Shown piece by piece: positions 38,208-45,817 of a stretch of 64,000 nt of DNA (positions are counted from its first letter, which is position 1; each line of letters starts with the position of its first letter). The notes below the pieces were generated by a model. The model was not told the DNA's origin and made no database searches. It saw only the letters and a list, made by a program, of their open reading frames with translations. This stretch comes from Actinospica acidithermotolerans (lineage in GTDB: Bacteria > Actinomycetota > Actinomycetes > Streptomycetales > Catenulisporaceae). The DNA is taken from the NCBI RefSeq assembly GCF_018139625.1, contig NZ_JAGSOH010000001.1, forward strand, positions 1-64,000, written 5' to 3'. Position numbers and translations under genes: made by a program.

Positions 38208-38840
38208 CTATGCCCACAGATTCCGGCGAGGCTCGAGGACGATGTCGACATCGACGAGATCGCGCCAGCGGGTGTTGGCGGTGCCGCGCTGCATCATCGT
38301 TACGATCTTCTCGGCGAGAACCATCGAGAGCGGGTAACCGGTGATCTCTAGCGTTCCGCCGAGGATCCTGGGCAGCTCGACCGGACGCGGGGCCGGCCAT
38401 ACCGGATCGCCCACGTCGATATCGATATGGAAGGACAAGCGAGCCACCGAGAGCGTCCCGGTGAGGGTGACCCGTACTCCGGTGTACTCGTTTTCATCGC
38501 GGATCGATTCGGCGCTGGCCGAGTCCGGGTCCAGTTCCAGGCCGTCGTCGAGACGGATGGCGGCGATGGCGCGCACCACCTCGCGCATAGCCTCGACCTC
38601 GCCGGAGAGTTGGTCGGCGTACAGATCGATGTCTCGAGTTGGCCGGCGGGTTCCGAAGGCGGCGAGCAGTACGCCGCCCTTCGAGACGAACCGATCGGCA
38701 TAGGGGGAGACGGTCAGCCGGGCAAGGAAGCCCTCAAGGGCGTAAAGCTGGTGCAGCTCGTCCGTGGGGCGAGCCTGCCTGCGCGCAAGATTCTGCAGGT
38801 CGAGGTAGGTGCGCCCGCTCGTGGTCGAGCGGGTCGGGTG
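38208..38840 (-). pseudogene. abiEii: AbiEii nucleotidyltransferase toxin, degenerate
   Basis: Translating 38840 to 38208 gives a clear AbiEii-type nucleotidyltransferase start: TYLDLQNLARRQARPTDEL, LYALEGFLARLT, then the catalytic GGVLLAAFGTRRPTRDIDLY (GS and DxD motifs). There is no ATG, GTG or TTG between the abiEi stop (TAG at 38843-38841) and the catalytic core; the first ATG (38588) lies past it. The C-terminus also stops early, after RWRDLVDV, about 80 residues short of the family. It is in frame with abiEi, separated only by the amber codon. It may be dead, or started by a non-standard codon or readthrough. Confidence 0.8.
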
Positions 38841-39431
38841 CTAGGCAAGGAGTGTCTCCAGGGCGGTACGCAGCGCAGGCCGGGTACGGGGGAAGTCGGC
38901 GGCGAGTCCGAGGAGCGTTGCCGGCTGGCTTCCGGGCAGGCGCAGCCAGCGCTTAAGGGCGCCGATCGCCAGATCGCTTCCTTCACGGTGGCGCAGTCTG
39001 AACGCGTCGATGATGCTGCGTTCGGGGCTGTAGAGGCCGATGGACAGCTCCTTGGTCAGCTCGAGCGTTTCGCGACCGAGATCGAAGGTGGCTGGGGTAA
39101 AGCTGTGCCAAATTGCTGGCGCCCTAGTCGCGGGTCTCCATTGCCCACGGGGGAGGGCGATATCGATACCCGCCGGAATCTCGTCCGTCAGCCCGTGTCT
39201 GGCCAGAGCGGTGGTGAGACATAAGGTGGCCTTTGGAGCTCGTATGGCGATCTCGATCAGGTCGATGTCGGCGTCGTGGCCGCGGTTGCTTCTCTGGAAG
39301 AGGCCGTGCCCGAGCTGTTCGATCTGCCCGTCGTCACGGAGTTTGTAGAGCCGCCGCTTCGAGATCCCGGCCGTGCGCGCGTCGGTATACGTGAAAGTCT
39401 CAGGTAGCGGCGTGTCTGTAGCTCCGCTCAT
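38841..39431 (-). CDS. abiEi: AbiEi family antitoxin
   Basis: A 196-residue antitoxin and autorepressor of the AbiE type IV toxin-antitoxin system. The N-terminal winged helix is visible (YTDARTAGISKRRLYKLRDDGQIEQLGHGLFQR), followed by the DUF-type AbiEi domain (IRAPKATLCLTTALARHGLTDEIP, SIGLYSPERSIIDAFRLRHREG). The ATG at 39431 follows GAGGCAGG, a good site. A large inverted repeat at 39475-39521 just upstream is a likely autoregulatory operator. The partner toxin reading frame downstream lacks a start codon. Confidence 0.88.
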   Translation of the reverse strand: MSGATDTPLPETFTYTDARTAGISKRRLYKLRDDGQIEQLGHGLFQRSNRGHDADIDLIEIAIRAPKATLCLTTALARHGLTDEIPAGIDIALPRGQWRPATRAPAIWHSFTPATFDLGRETLELTKELSIGLYSPERSIIDAFRLRHREGSDLAIGALKRWLRLPGSQPATLLGLAADFPRTRPALRTALETLLA

Positions 39432-39474
39432 CGTGCCTGCCTCTACGCGCGTCGGTCCTGACAACCGCATTCTG

Positions 39475-39521
39475 GGGAACTATTCTACACAGGTAGCCAC
39501 TACCTGTAGTGGATAGTTCCC
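39475..39521. promoter_or_regulatory. large dyad upstream of abiEi, probable AbiEi operator
   Basis: The 22-base arms 39475-39496 and 39500-39521 pair at about 18 positions, with only three bases between them. A nested CACTAC/GTAGTG palindrome lies inside. AbiEi proteins are known to repress their own operon by binding inverted repeats in the promoter; the position 44 bases before the abiEi ATG fits that. The binding itself is inferred. Confidence 0.65.
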
Positions 39522-39708
39522 GGCCGGGTTCATCGGCGAGAAAGCCCTGGTCATCGGCCCACCGGGCGTTCTGCAGCGGGGAGTGCGAGCCCATGGCACG
39601 AGGCAGATGAAAGGCGGCTCCCCAGCGGTCTGAAGTCTCGAGCCGTAGACCTCGACGACGTCGAAGCAGCCCCCGCTCCATTCTGGTCCACGGTGGCATA
39701 CTGGGGGT

Positions 39709-40032
39709 GTGGAGCGAGCTGGATACGCGCAGACCAGGCCCTATGCTGTGGTCGATGACTTGGCTGAGTTGGCTGGGCCCGACAACGGCGTGGTTGACCT
39801 GCCCTTGCGCCTAGACTGGTCCGGACCGCGTCATTACGATCTGGCCGACGACCAGGATCAACGGCTGCTGTACGAGACCGTCTTGAATCAGGCTCTCGAT
39901 CCCGCCGACCTCCGCGCAACCTTGAATGCGGAATTGCTGCGCGGGCTCTGGACTCGTTTGTGGTTGCCCGCGCGCGTGCGGCAACTGTGGGAGTCGCGCT
40001 TCCCGGCCCTGGCTATGGCCCGGGCGGCGTAA
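39709..40032 (+). CDS. small protein paired with an AbiEii-like gene, likely antitoxin
   Basis: A 107-residue soluble protein with a GTG start at 39709, directly before a nucleotidyltransferase of the AbiEii type (four bases apart). It has a helical C-terminus (LRATLNAELLRGLWTRLWLPARVRQLWESRF) and an N-terminal beta-rich part (NGVVDLPLRLDWSG). Similar small proteins precede AbiEii-like genes in actinobacteria. It does not resemble AbiEi. A role as cognate antitoxin is inferred from the pairing. Confidence 0.72.
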   Translation: MERAGYAQTRPYAVVDDLAELAGPDNGVVDLPLRLDWSGPRHYDLADDQDQRLLYETVLNQALDPADLRATLNAELLRGLWTRLWLPARVRQLWESRFPALAMARAA

Positions 40033-40035
40033 TCT

Positions 40036-40695
40036 GTGGATCCGCTGCACGAACGCGTCGCGCGCACAGCGCTGGCAACGATCGACAAGTTCGGCTTCGT
40101 GCTCGCCGGGGGCTACGCGATTCAAGCCCATGGCCTTCTCGAACGCATGTCCGAGGATGTCGACCTGTTCACCGACCGCGGTGACCCCGCCGCATTCGAG
40201 GCCGCGGTCCGAGCAGTCAGCGAGGCGTGGATGCAAGAAGGCCTCATCGTCACCCTCGACGCACAGCACGAGACTTTCGCGCGGTTCACCGTCACCGATG
40301 AGCAGCACCAATCCATGAAGGTCGAACTCGGCTACGACTGGCGGGCGAATCCTCCGGCTCGAGCAGCCGTCGGGCCAGTCCTGCACCGCGACGACGCGGT
40401 CGCCAACAAGATCTGCGCAGCCTTCTCCCGAGGACTGCCTCGGGACTACATCGACATCCACGCCGCCATGACCACAGGCGGCTACACCCGCGAGCGACTC
40501 GTTCAACTCGCCGCCGAACACGACCCCGGGTTCGACACAACGGTCTTCGCACAGGCCTTGCTCGCGAGCTCCCGCTACGACGATACCCGCTTCACCTTCT
40601 ACGGCCTCGCCCCCGAGCAGGTCGCCGCACTGCGCCGGGATCTGCTCGATTGGGCTGAAGACCTCCGTCAAACCGGTGAAACCCAGATTCTCTGA
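40036..40695 (+). CDS. AbiEii/AbiGii-type nucleotidyltransferase toxin
   Basis: A 219-residue nucleotidyltransferase of the MNT/AbiEii superfamily. Motifs are GFVLAGGYAIQAHGLLERMSED (GG followed by H-G) and VDLFT (DxD), then later LHRDDAVANKICAAF and LPRDYIDIHA. Such toxins transfer nucleotides to tRNA or proteins. The GTG start at 40036 lies four bases past the upstream stop. Unlike abiEii at 38208, this gene has intact ends, so the island holds one working and one broken copy of the class. Confidence 0.85.
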   Translation: MDPLHERVARTALATIDKFGFVLAGGYAIQAHGLLERMSEDVDLFTDRGDPAAFEAAVRAVSEAWMQEGLIVTLDAQHETFARFTVTDEQHQSMKVELGYDWRANPPARAAVGPVLHRDDAVANKICAAFSRGLPRDYIDIHAAMTTGGYTRERLVQLAAEHDPGFDTTVFAQALLASSRYDDTRFTFYGLAPEQVAALRRDLLDWAEDLRQTGETQIL

Positions 40696-40724
40696 TCCCT
40701 CCCGCCTCGCACCAGGTCAGCAGG

Positions 40725-40856
40725 TCACCACGTGGGGAACCCTCGTGCCCAGGCCAGGTCGATCAGCTGCTCCATCGCCACAGCGCCGTCCTCGATGTCT
40801 GTCTGGATGCAGTAGACCTGGCGAGAGGCCACATGGCGACCCACGGTGTCGACGAC
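40725..40856 (-). pseudogene. 3' remnant of a gene cut by the IS-like element
   Basis: On the minus strand, the frame VVDTVGRHVASRQVYCIQTD, then DGAVAMEQLIDLAWARGFPTW, ends with TGA at 40727-40725. It is open up to the left end of the IS-like element at 40857, where the upstream part is lost. The family is not recognised. The rest of the gene was not found on the far side of the element. Confidence 0.55.
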
Positions 40857-41239
40857 TCGTGAAAACTGACCCCCTAGCGACTGTTGAATCTTGACCCCCC
40901 GACGCTAGGGAGGTGCTGAAAGTGCAAGGCTCGGTCATGGTCACGTGTCAGCCGCCGCTTGCGGCGACGATGCCGTTAGCCCAGAACGACTATGGGCCTG
41001 ACAACCCCCGGCCGCGCTCCCCGCGGTTCGTCGGCGGCGCCATGGTGACCACGAGCGCGCGGACCGCACCCCAGCCGTGTCTGACGCCCCTGCGTGCGTC
41101 GTCACCGTGTCGTCGACGGTCGGTGACCCGCAGGGCACTCAGACCGGTTGCGGCGACAAGCTGTTTACTGCGAGAGTGCAACACCACTCCGCCCGTGGAC
41201 ACCGCGGGCGCCGGACCAGCACCCTGACAGGGATGAGAC

Positions 41240-41818
41240 GTGATCGAGGTCATCGACGCCGAAGCAGCGCGGCGTGCGCTGCATCACGGGGCCCTGACCT
41301 GCCCTTCGTGCCGGACTGGTCGGCTTCGCCCATGGGGCCGCGCTCGGCACCGCGCCATCACCGGCGCGCACGGCGTTCGGCGGCAGCTGCGCCCCGACCG
41401 CGGCCGCTGCAGCGACTGCCGGGCCACGCACGTGCTGCTGCCCGCCGACATCCTGGTCGGGCGCGCCTACGCCGTCGACGTCATCGGACCCGCGCTGGCC
41501 GCCTTCGCCCGCGGAACAGGCCGTCGCACCATCGCCGCCGAGCTCGGCGTGCCGGCCTCCACCGTGGCCGACTGGACCCGGCGCCTGACCGCGAACGCCG
41601 ACGCCATCACGCTCGACGCCGTCCGCCGCGTCGTCGCGCTCGATCAGGACCTGCTGTCCACCACCGTGCACGCGCGTCCCGCCGCCGCAGCGCTCGACGC
41701 GCTCGGCCGCCTCGCCACAGCCATCACCGCCCGCTGGCCCGCGGCCGGCCGCGACCCGTGGCGGCTGCTCGCGCTGGCTACGGGCGGACGCCTGCTGCGC
41801 CCGTCCTACCCCGGCTGA
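41240..41818 (+). CDS. DUF6431 zinc-finger HTH protein of an insertion sequence
   Basis: A 192-residue protein. The N-terminal part has a CxxC pair (LTCPSCRTGRL) and a second cysteine pair (GRCSDCRATHVLLP), typical of DUF6431 zinc-binding proteins that accompany actinobacterial transposases. A helix-turn-helix follows (GTGRRTIAAELGVPASTVADWTRR). Such genes normally precede a DDE transposase; here the transposase is missing. The ATG at 41240 gives the usual start. Confidence 0.75.
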   Translation: MIEVIDAEAARRALHHGALTCPSCRTGRLRPWGRARHRAITGAHGVRRQLRPDRGRCSDCRATHVLLPADILVGRAYAVDVIGPALAAFARGTGRRTIAAELGVPASTVADWTRRLTANADAITLDAVRRVVALDQDLLSTTVHARPAAAALDALGRLATAITARWPAAGRDPWRLLALATGGRLLRPSYPG

Positions 41819-41943
41819 TCCAATTGCCGCGTGATGCTCCCGCCTGCCCGAAAACGCGACGCAGAACCTGAATCCCGTGATCCGGCGACAGCGCGACGAT
41901 ACGAGCGACACCACGACGATCCCCAACCATCGAAAGGCGAAGA

Positions 41944-42189
41944 ATGCCCGAGTCCACCATCGTCACCGTCAACGACGCCCGCCATCGTCATCTACCGTGG
42001 CGCCTGACAGTCACGAGCAATCTGCCCTTCGGGCGCTGGGGAGAGACCTTCTCAGACGACGTAGTCGCAGCAGCCATGATCGATCGCCTGGTCCACCACG
42101 CCGAGGTCCTCACCCTCACCGGCGACTCCTACCGCACCCGCCAGCGCCGCGAACTACTGGCCAAGGACAACCGCGCCGCCAACGGCTAA
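41944..42189 (+). pseudogene. C-terminal fragment of an IstB-like ATPase
   Basis: The 81-residue frame contains SNLPFGRWGETFSDDVVAAA then MIDRLVHHAEVLTLTGDSYR, which is the C-terminal signature of the IS21 helper ATPase IstB. The P-loop half is missing. The first about 20 residues (PESTIVTVNDARHRHLPWR) do not belong to IstB, so this is a fusion or debris rather than a working gene. Confidence 0.75.
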
Positions 42190-42572
42190 TCACCGTCGAT
42201 ACGCAGCTGAAGATCCGACTCCGCCGAGCACCGGCGCGCCAACTGCTCGATCCCCTCGAGTAGCGCTCCTGAGAAGCGGGCCTTCTCCCGCTGCCGCAAC
42301 ACAGACAACTCCGTCACGAACTGGTCCATCTCCGCGCTCGAGAGCACCAGTGAGCCGTATGGGTCGATGCGCTCGAGCATCGGCAGACCGCAGCCGCTAC
42401 ACAGCTCGGCGAAGAGATCGCTCGGGTCGAGCACGACCTCAAGATGCTCCTGCCGCCACCGGCTCGGATTGCTACCCGAACGGTGCACACGGATCAACGA
42501 GACGTCGGCTCCCACAGCCCAACAGTGTGCACCACACCACGCCGGACCCGCGCTTCCGGGCCCGGGCACCAC
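42186..42572 (-). CDS. small hypothetical protein inside the IS-like element
   Basis: A frame of up to 128 residues. The C-terminal 105 residues look like a real protein: HLEVVLDPSDLFAELCSGCG then LPMLERIDPYGSLVLSSAEM. I do not know the family. The start is uncertain, since the first 20 residues are Gly/Pro-rich and unlikely to be native. It overlaps the IstB fragment's stop by four bases, on the other strand. Confidence 0.5.
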   Translation of the reverse strand: MVPGPGSAGPAWCGAHCWAVGADVSLIRVHRSGSNPSRWRQEHLEVVLDPSDLFAELCSGCGLPMLERIDPYGSLVLSSAEMDQFVTELSVLRQREKARFSGALLEGIEQLARRCSAESDLQLRIDGD

Positions 42573-42710
42573 GACGAACGAGAACCACCGGGGTCAGATT
42601 TCGCAAGACCGCTGGGGGTCAAATTTCACGAGGCGTTGACACACGGTTCGCCATGTGGCGAGGTTCAATCGGCGAGGCGCTTCGCCCACTGAATCTGGCG
42701 AAGCCGGATG

Positions 42711-43733
42711 TCAGGTTCGGCTCGTGTCTGGCGTAGTCGTATCGACGTCGACGACGCGCAGCGTGCCCTTGGTCAGGACCAGTACGGTGCGGGATCCGTG
42801 CTCGCGAAGAGCCCTGATCCGCTGCGCGATGCGCCTGGAGTGCGTCGAGTAGCGCGGCGCCCCGGGGTCTGGATCGACCAGCGCCAGCCGCCCCCTGGAA
42901 TCAGCGACTACGAACCCCGAGTCCGTTTGGACGGCATGATCGACGTCCGCCGCGGCGAATCGGCGCAGCGGTGTCCCGTCGTGCGCCTGGAGGGCTCTGA
43001 CTCCGCGGCGGGCCTCGCGTACCCAGAGGATCGGGCCCGTCCTGCTCACCGCCCGAGGCTCCAGGTCGAGGTCGTCAGATCTGAAGAGGGTCGTGACGGC
43101 TCCGGTGGGGAGCGAGAGTTCAACCACGGTACGCGGACCGCACCGCGCAAGGACTCGATCGCGATCCAGCGGCGTAAGGACCGGCCGCGTGTCGCCCGAA
43201 ACCAGAGGCTCGGGCAGCGACCACTGCGCCTTGATCCTTCGATCACGCGGTTCGACCAGGCTGACCTCCGTGCCGTGCGGCTCACCGATCAACACGCCGG
43301 ACTCCACCACCACCGGCACCGCGCTCTCGACTCGCTGCGGAGTGCGCCACAGCATCGATCCGGTCTGCAGATCGAACGCGGTCAGCGGAGTGTAGCCGCG
43401 CCAGCCGCCGACCAGCACCGTGTCCCGCGTCGCGGCGAGATGCCCGGTGAACTCGGCCAATTGCGCGCTCCAGAGCACTTCGCCGGTGCGCACGTCCAGG
43501 CAGGACAGTTCTGGACGATTCTGCGAGATCACCAGGCAGCGCTCGCCCACGATGACGGTCGCGCGCGGCCACGCGCCGCATGCGATATCCCAGCGCAGTG
43601 CCCCATCGCGGGGATCGAGACCGACCAGGCGAGTGCGTCGCTCGTGGACGACGATGTGCTCGCCGGTCACCGCCAACCCGGCCGGGCTACCCGCCTGATG
43701 AAGATCCCGCTCCCACACCGTCTGCCCGAACAT
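42711..43733 (-). CDS. PQQ-like beta-propeller repeat protein
   Basis: A 340-residue protein made of PQQ/quinoprotein-type beta-propeller blades: repeated units of the type LVGLDPRDGALRWD, LSCLDVRTGEVLWSAQ, LTAFDLQTGSMLWRT. There is no signal peptide at the ATG at 43733, so it is probably cytoplasmic. PQQ binding residues cannot be judged. Propellers of this kind often act as binding or sensor platforms. The longer frame upstream to 44147 lacks support. It lies just right of the IS-like element. Confidence 0.8.
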   Translation of the reverse strand: MFGQTVWERDLHQAGSPAGLAVTGEHIVVHERRTRLVGLDPRDGALRWDIACGAWPRATVIVGERCLVISQNRPELSCLDVRTGEVLWSAQLAEFTGHLAATRDTVLVGGWRGYTPLTAFDLQTGSMLWRTPQRVESAVPVVVESGVLIGEPHGTEVSLVEPRDRRIKAQWSLPEPLVSGDTRPVLTPLDRDRVLARCGPRTVVELSLPTGAVTTLFRSDDLDLEPRAVSRTGPILWVREARRGVRALQAHDGTPLRRFAAADVDHAVQTDSGFVVADSRGRLALVDPDPGAPRYSTHSRRIAQRIRALREHGSRTVLVLTKGTLRVVDVDTTTPDTSRT

Positions 43734-44022
43734 GCGTTCATCCCAGCAGTGGCGTAGCGGCGGCGCAACGCGTTTCTGGGGGCTCGCCGTCCCAGACAGG
43801 CCTCGCCTGCCTCGGCAACCTGGCTGCGTCACTCGCCGGGACGGCGCGCTGCTTCGCCACGCAGCCCGCCCCTCAGCCAGTGGCGACGCGCCCGGACAAT
43901 CTCCTGCGCCGCCATGGCGACGCGCCGTCGCTGTTGTGGATGCGGACGACGGAGCCCGATGGCGTGAAGCGACCGCGGCGCGCCAGCGACCCCGCAAGGC
44001 ATCATGCATAACGCTATGCCCG

Positions 44023-45498
44023 TCAAGCCCGTGGCGCGTACAGCTCGTCCAAGCCGATGACCGTGACCTCTCCCTCCGCGGCGAGGCTGCGCAGTTGCGC
44101 GGAGGGTTCGGCGGCGCCGAAGCAGAGCAGCTTCGCGCTCTCGGCACCCGGATGCCCGGCGGCGATCAGCAGTTCGCGCACGCGCTTGAGGCGCTCGAGG
44201 TGGCCGAGGCCCAGCGGTTCTTGCCACTTTGCCTCGCCGAGCCCGAGCAGGATCCTGCGCCCTGCCGCGTCGTTGCCGGAGACGACGATGTCGATCTCGT
44301 GGGATGTGCGCCGCTCGGGGTCGTTGACCACGCCGTGCCCGACGTGGGCGACCGGTGACGCGAACAGATCGCTGGGCGCGTAGTCCTGAGCCCAGTCGCG
44401 GCAAATCTGCTCGAAGCGCGGACCCATCACGCTGCCCAGGAAGCGCCGCTGCGAGTCCTGCCACACCTGCTCGGCCCGTCCCTGCCGCTCGAGCCGGCTC
44501 CATTCCGGCCGCATCACCGCGTGGTGGAAGACGATCAGGGGCTCCCTCATCCGGTACACGCTGCGCCCTGGGCGGAAAGCATCTACGTCACGCACCAGCA
44601 GGCCTGCGTCCTCGAGGACCGAGAGGTGATGGGAGATGTCGGTGGACTTGCGTTCCAGGTAGCCGGCGATTCCGCCGCGCGTCGCGTTGCCCTCGGCCAC
44701 TGCTGCGAGCACGGAGTGGTAGAGCGCGTTGTCCCGGATGTCGGGCTCCTCGGCCAGCAGGTAGCGTGCCTCGCGAAACAGCGGGCTGAATCGATCAAGC
44801 ACATGCTCGATCACCCACTGCCCGAACTCCGCCTCCGAGCCCGGCGCCCGGCCGCCCGCGGCGCCGTCCCGATACGCCGGGGTGCCACCGACCACCGCGT
44901 ACAGCAGCGCCGCGAGTCGCGGATCGCGCACTCCCCAGAACTCGGCCGCCTGTCGGTAGTCCAGCGTCCGGACGACCATCTCCAGCCCAGCCCGGCCTCG
45001 CAGCGGCGCCGTGCCCGACAGCAGCCTGCCCATGAACGACATCGCCGATCCGCACAGCAGCAGCCGTGTGCGCGACCGCAGCCGCTCGTCCCGTCGTGGG
45101 CCGAACGCCGCCTGGATCACCGATGGCAGCGACGGACTGGCCTTCGCCAGGTACGGGAACTCGTCGATCACCACCGTCACCGGGCGCTCCTCACCGAGAC
45201 GCAGCAGCCCGTCGACGACCTCGTGCCAATCGGCCGGGCGCGGAGGGAAGGCCGCGCCCGTGTACTGGCCAAGCTCCGCCCCGATCCGCATCAACGACTC
45301 CGGATCCGCCGCCTCCGTCGCCTCGAAGAAGAACCCGCCACTCTCCTTGCACAGCGCATCGAGCAGAAACGTCTTGCCCTGACGGCGGCGCCCGGAGACC
45401 ACGCCCAACGTCGCGCCTGGCCGCTCATCGGCCGCGAACCGCGCGAGGGCGGCCCACTCCGCATCCCGGTCGAACATGTCCTGCGGCTTCGCGAACAC
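44023..45498 (-). CDS. AAA ATPase with C-terminal DUF234 nuclease-like domain
   Basis: A 491-residue protein of the archaeal-type ATPase/DUF234 family. The Walker A is VVSGRRRQGKTFLLDALC, the Walker B is VTVVIDEFPYLAKASPSL, and a winged helix follows near 290 (GGIAGYLERKSTDISHHLSVLEDAGLL). The C-terminal DUF234 part has the PD-(D/E)xK pattern (HEIDIVVSG, LGEAKWQE). The GTG at 45498 follows a TGGAGG site; the ATG at 45477 lacks one. Such genes are common on islands and their role is unproven. A dyad just upstream is a likely operator. Confidence 0.88.
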   Translation of the reverse strand: MFAKPQDMFDRDAEWAALARFAADERPGATLGVVSGRRRQGKTFLLDALCKESGGFFFEATEAADPESLMRIGAELGQYTGAAFPPRPADWHEVVDGLLRLGEERPVTVVIDEFPYLAKASPSLPSVIQAAFGPRRDERLRSRTRLLLCGSAMSFMGRLLSGTAPLRGRAGLEMVVRTLDYRQAAEFWGVRDPRLAALLYAVVGGTPAYRDGAAGGRAPGSEAEFGQWVIEHVLDRFSPLFREARYLLAEEPDIRDNALYHSVLAAVAEGNATRGGIAGYLERKSTDISHHLSVLEDAGLLVRDVDAFRPGRSVYRMREPLIVFHHAVMRPEWSRLERQGRAEQVWQDSQRRFLGSVMGPRFEQICRDWAQDYAPSDLFASPVAHVGHGVVNDPERRTSHEIDIVVSGNDAAGRRILLGLGEAKWQEPLGLGHLERLKRVRELLIAAGHPGAESAKLLCFGAAEPSAQLRSLAAEGEVTVIGLDELYAPRA

Positions 45499-45510
45499 CC
45501 GGCCTCCAGA

Positions 45511-45545
45511 GTTAGGAGCGTAATACTAAGAATCGTACTCCTAAC
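45511..45545. promoter_or_regulatory. GTTAGGAG / CTCCTAAC dyad upstream of the DUF234 ATPase
   Basis: A perfect 8-bp inverted repeat (45511-45518 and 45538-45545) encloses an AT-rich centre with TAATACTAAGAATC, where a minus-strand -10 could lie. It sits 13 bases before the GTG at 45498. It is a good candidate for an autoregulatory operator, since the ATPase has an HTH. Confidence 0.55.
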
Positions 45546-45658
45546 TATACAGCCGTCATCCTGTGGCACCTCGGCGGCTCGCGGGCGCACGACACTCGAG
45601 CCGCGACGACGATTTGAAGGACGGGGCGCTGCCGCTCGGCGGCCCTGCAGAAGAAGTT

Positions 45659-45690
45659 GTTCGCTGTTCGGTCACCACCGAACAGCGAAC
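45659..45690. terminator. perfect 14-bp hairpin after the Wadjet operon
   Basis: GTTCGCTGTTCGGT (45659-45672) and ACCGAACAGCGAAC (45677-45690) pair perfectly around a four-base loop. It lies 128 bases past the jetD stop in the direction of transcription and before the DUF234 gene, so it is likely the Wadjet terminator. There is no U-tract. Confidence 0.65.
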
Positions 45691-45817
45691 GGACATTGGC
45701 GCGGCATAGCCAGGGCCGTCCTGTTCGACACCGTGCGCCTCGCACCGGCCCGGCAACGCGCGGCACGGCCGTGACCTGCGCCAAGCCCGCAGCGCAACCA
45801 CGCTGCGTCGGCTGCGG

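Larger units (their letters stand above)
40857..42631. mobile_element. insertion-sequence remnant, DUF6431 type, with IS21 debris
   Basis: The ends form an inverted repeat: TCGTGAAAACTGACCCCC at 40857-40874 and its near copy, TCGTGAAATTTGACCCCC on the minus strand, ending at 42631. A second TTGACCCCCC lies inside the left end. The element carries a DUF6431 gene, the C-terminal end of an IstB-like gene and a small minus-strand gene, but no intact transposase. No target-site duplication was seen. The mix of IS21-type debris with a DUF6431 gene looks chimeric. Confidence 0.65.

Noticed and set aside
39400-39699. minus-strand frame of 99 residues upstream of abiEi
   Set aside because: It overlaps the abiEi operator and start, shows no complete domain and only a vague likeness to the trace near 28800.
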